Shown here: one piece after another, positions 60,741 to 64,000 of the stretch | How positions within the stretch are numbered: the stretch's first letter is position 1 | Layout: each line of letters opens with the position of its first letter | Assembly: GCF_019925205.1 (NCBI RefSeq) | Contig: NC_083567.1 | Span: 1,426,001 to 1,490,000, forward strand | Reading direction: 5' to 3' | Length of the DNA: 64,000 nt | Source: Metopolophium dirhodum | Taxonomy: Eukaryota > Arthropoda > Insecta > Hemiptera > Aphididae | Translations under genes and position numbers: made by a program | Notes under the pieces: generated by a model | Database searches by the model: none | Told to the model about the DNA's origin: nothing | The model's input: only the letters and a program-made list of their open reading frames with translations

Positions 60741-61403
60741 GTTCAACTATAAAGAGTAAAACGGAGATGAGCATACTTAAAAATATTATATTTATATAAT
60801 GTTATTAATTATCATAATATGCCCTCTTAATACGAGGGAAACACAATAATTAGGAGTTTTTTTTCCATTAAATCGCCTATTAGTACCTAATAATAATTTA
60901 TCAGTAATATACTAGTTGATAATATCTATCGATGTTTGTAAAGGAGTTCAAGCCAAGTTTTTTTTATTTATTTATCAAAATAATATATGCTCTCGGCTCA
61001 CTTGTACTTTATACAACTCACTGCGACGTTGACGTATAATTGATTGAATTTCCGAGAATTCACGTCAAAGTTATATAAAAATAAATTAATATTGTGTATT
61101 TGTTGGTCGATATAGGTGAATTCGTTAAAAACGAAGGAAAAAATTTGACGCACAAACCGTGAACTTTTCCAAAATATAGTACGTTGTGCTATAATATTAC
61201 ACACCCATAATAATTGTATATTGCATTATACAATTACGCGTTCGAATGAGCAAACATCGTATATATAATAATTATATGCTAACGCGTACCCAGACCGTAA
61301 GATGATTATAAATATCTAAACCGTTCTTATAGACACGGCTCGCCTAATATGTAATATTGTTTACCGACATATTAATATTATTATACCTATTTATTTCGTG
61401 TTA
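60741..61403. other. Non-coding AT-rich stretch
   Basis: No supported gene. The sequence is AT-rich with a T10 tract near 60958-60967. Confidence 0.5.
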
Positions 61404-61536
61404 TTATCATGGATTTTCGAAACAGCAAAGTCGCCGCCGCGGTCCACTCTGCGCACGACTAGAGATCGGAAAACGACGAAGAAAAGAAGAAGAAAAACCG
61501 GTACTTACGCCGAATATAGCAGCGCGCGCGGACGAC
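61404..61536 (+). other. Candidate exon ending at a GTAAGTAC donor
   Basis: A CpG-rich segment ends GACGAC|GTAAGTAC (donor at 61537). One frame, open from 61357, runs through Lys/Arg/Glu-rich codons (Lys-Arg-Arg-Arg-Lys-Glu-Glu-Glu-Lys) to the donor. A separate ATG with ideal context (ATCATGG) near 61409 opens only 17 codons. The inverse sequence GTACTTAC lies at 61501-61508, so a minus-strand donor overlaps. The conflicting signals keep confidence low. Confidence 0.18.
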
Positions 61537-63383
61537 GTAAGTACATCGACAACGATTAAATACGTACAAGACAATAATAATATAACATAATATATTATTA
61601 TATTATTGTTGTACACTAGCTGGTATAATGTGGTTTTATGGATATAATGATATAAAAATATAAAACAGTATATGTATTATAATACCAATCGAGCGTACCT
61701 ATATATATATATATAATTATTATTACAGAACACAGGAGCGGTCTCTTCGTCGATGATATGATATTGTGATGAGTGGTTATAACCGTTTTTACGTGATATA
61801 CATATTGAATACGATGTATCGCTGCAGTCGTTTATAGTATTATGTGTGTCGACTGCCGGTACACTTGAACGAAAAACGGCAACTGAAAATTTGACGAAGA
61901 ACAAAATCACTCGTCTTCTCTGTATATCGCATTTATTTATTTATTTCAACGAGTCGAGCCCAATATTTATCACACTGTAATTATTATTACGAAAATCAAA
62001 ACACAGTAATATTATGAAAAAAATAATTTATCAATGGTTATAGAATAATAAATTCAAAGTGGTGGAATAATATACCAAACACAAATTGAATAAATTAGAC
62101 TAATAACAACTGTACCAAGTTACAGCATTTTAACTTAAAGTTTACACGCGTGATGCACTATAGGAGATTGTAGTGAAAATTTAATGCAAAAATATTGATA
62201 TCTATAGTACGTTTACTGAACGCACAATATAGTGGTCTGCAGTGACGAAGGTTTGACGATTTTTGTGTACATACTATAATTATAGTAATAGTACATAAAC
62301 TTTTCGTTTCCGTCGCGTTCTGAGGAACGACACAATTATTATTGTCCTCGCGGTCGTCGTCGGGCTGACGACGGTTGATAATATACACATTTAACTGATA
62401 TAATATTATAAGGCAGCGGGGCAGGGGAGTTTTAAATTTTTTTTTCGGAGGGATGCAAGGCAAACGTGAATTCGTTTTCGATAAGTTGACCATTATAATA
62501 TTATGTCGTATAGTATTATATTCGTTAGTCATTATGGATGCATATTTTATATCATACCTATACCTATTATAATATACCTACTACGCCACAATTTTTTTTT
62601 TATCTTCCAACATCCAAACCTCGTTTTCGTCTTTCGTTCAACCTCGCCGCGCGACGCCATCGTCCAGCCTAAGAGGATCTCGAGTTTTTGCATTTTAGGT
62701 AAATTAAATCAAGTTTGTTTTTTTGACCACCAAAACCCATTTAAATATTCCTACTGACTATAGTTACGTTAAGACCACACAACTATAATATAATATCATA
62801 TATTATCATGATTTTCACTGTACCTATACAATATAATACTTGTTGTAGCTACATAGGTACCTATTATTATTATTATAGTACATGGTAAAGTATTACGACT
62901 TGCTATATACGAAAAAAATGAATTCATATAAGTACTTTGGATACATTTTCCACGAAAAAAACAAAATTGGTTGTATTTTTCGTTTTATTTCCTGTGGTAG
63001 CACCTATACCCATATTATATATAATATTATGGAATATCGATTAACGTCGAATATGATATAGAGCACAGTCTTCAATACTACTTATTATTATTATAGACTA
63101 TGGTATATAGAGGTTTTTTTTTCAAATTTTCACGAGGAAAATACGATTACGATTTAAAAAATGTCTGCGTTGGATTTCCACCGCAAATAGATACCAATGC
63201 GAATATAATAATATAATGCTGCACGTCCTATATAATATATTATAATATAAATTATATCGTTATTACTATTATACCATGCGATAGCGGTCGGCAGTCGTGG
63301 TTGTCGTTAGATATATATTTAGGTAGGTATACTCTGCTGCTGTGGCTGGCCGTTTCGGTTCGATCACCGCGAGGCCGTTGCAA
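61537..63383. other. Non-coding AT-rich stretch
   Basis: No supported gene. A TA run lies at 61700-61716 and a TAGGTACCTA palindrome at 62854-62863. A minus-strand 124-codon frame at 62158-62532 has no recognised domain, no splice support and biased composition. Confidence 0.45.
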
Positions 63384-63731
63384 ATGTTCCGGAACGTTTG
63401 TCATCGCGCATTTCGCGGTTCACGGGGAGCGAAAGGACCGAGGAAAAAAAATGTCAGGTGGAGCCGACTTCACGGACGTGGTGGAGCCCGGCGGTTTTAT
63501 ACCGCGGCGAAATGCATGCGTATAATCGATTCGGATGCGATCGCCATCCATCACGGTTGTAACCTTATTACCACGCGGTACGCACCGCCCGTTCATGGTA
63601 TAATATTGCAGTATACCTGTATAGTGTGTAGGTATACAGCGGACGATTCATCAAGTGCGGTCGCCCCCGTTTTGTGCGTCGATTGTATCCGTTTATTACA
63701 ATTTGGTTTTTTGAAAATGTTTATTACATAG
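63384..63731 (+). CDS. 115-codon ORF in a GC-rich patch (unrecognised)
   Basis: An ATG at 63384 opens 115 codons; the N-terminal half is Arg/Gly/Lys-rich (Arg-Gly-Ser-Arg-Gly-Ala-Lys-Gly-Pro-Arg-Lys-Lys) and no domain is recognised. A second frame overlaps it and contains an ATG with better context (AAAAAAATGTC, 63451) that opens 24 codons (Met-Ser-Gly-Gly-Ala-Asp-Phe-Thr-Asp-Val). Two open frames over the same GC-rich DNA argue that absence of stops is compositional. It might be a 5' exon of a gene continuing to the right. Confidence 0.15.
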   Translation: MFRNVCHRAFRGSRGAKGPRKKNVRWSRLHGRGGARRFYTAAKCMRIIDSDAIAIHHGCNLITTRYAPPVHGIILQYTCIVCRYTADDSSSAVAPVLCVDCIRLLQFGFLKMFIT

Positions 63732-64000
63732 TATAGTAAAATGTAGGTCATATACATTTTTCGGATACATAAATTGATATGTAATTTTAAACGAGTCGCT
63801 GCCCTGCAGTGCTGATATAGATATTGTTTTGTTGTATATCACAAAATATTATTAAGTTATTTACATAGGCTTGACTAATTATAGCACTAATTACAGCATT
63901 ATATACTACCTACCTATCAGTTAAAGATATTTAAGATTTTTATTATACTCGGAAAATAGTGACTATAATCGTCTAGATTTCAACACTTCTAAATTGCATC
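63732..64000. other. Non-coding AT-rich edge
   Basis: Nothing supported as a gene or repeat. Confidence 0.5.

Noticed and set aside
62158..62532. 124-codon minus-strand frame
   Set aside because: Biased composition (Asn, Ile, Thr), no domain, no promoter or splice signals; probably chance.
1..64000. CRISPR array, prokaryotic operon or prophage
   Set aside because: The direct repeats seen are microsatellites or transposons; there are no regularly spaced repeats with unique spacers and no bacterial-type genes.

Overview
The window looks like nuclear DNA of a sap-feeding insect, most likely an aphid. The composition is AT-rich. TATAATATTATA-type palindromes and TACCTATA/TAGGTACCTA words recur throughout, CpG is not depleted, ATT and AT microsatellites are frequent, and there is an interspersed repeat family of a kind I associate with aphid genomes. 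There are no bacterial-style operons, no tRNA or rRNA genes and no CRISPR array. The species call is inference; nothing here identifies it outright.

The main result is negative: across 64 kb I find no recognisable host protein-coding gene. The only clear protein homology is a 5'-truncated non-LTR retrotransposon (LINE) at 56424-57903. It carries reverse-transcriptase motifs interrupted by a frameshift and a small deletion. The rest is best read as a large intergenic region or a very long intron with scattered transposon debris.

Layout: 1-6190 is simple-sequence-rich DNA with one exon-like segment (1440-1528). 6191-15204 is a repeat-rich stretch holding copies of a GATTCTGAGCG-bounded repeat family, a tRNA-derived SINE (about 7285-7590), an inverted-repeat element with GCAGTGCCGTAA ends (11434-11644) and a short MITE with 17-bp perfect inverted ends (15047-15204). 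15205-36510 is mostly unique, with two small signal-peptide-like ORFs in or near it (8881, 20410), a triple CACGTG cluster (24502-24545), exon-like segments (17680, 25369, minus-strand 31501) and a roughly 0.9-kb inverted-repeat element with a nested repeat (27851-28776). 36511-49562 holds a mariner-like MITE, a possible terminal exon (38598-38794) and a perfect 27-bp inverted repeat (42619-42645). 49563-49854 looks like a CCAAT-rich promoter followed by a short exon with an ideal 5' splice site. 52377-53226 is an old imperfect tandem duplication. 56424-57903 is the LINE. 58500-59810 is GC-rich and microsatellite-dense and includes a strong 3' splice site in front of a CTG10 repeat (58987).

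Most exon and promoter calls are sequence-pattern inferences of low confidence. RNA-seq or long-read cDNA mapped to the window would confirm or remove them quickly. The repeat structures are directly visible and better supported.
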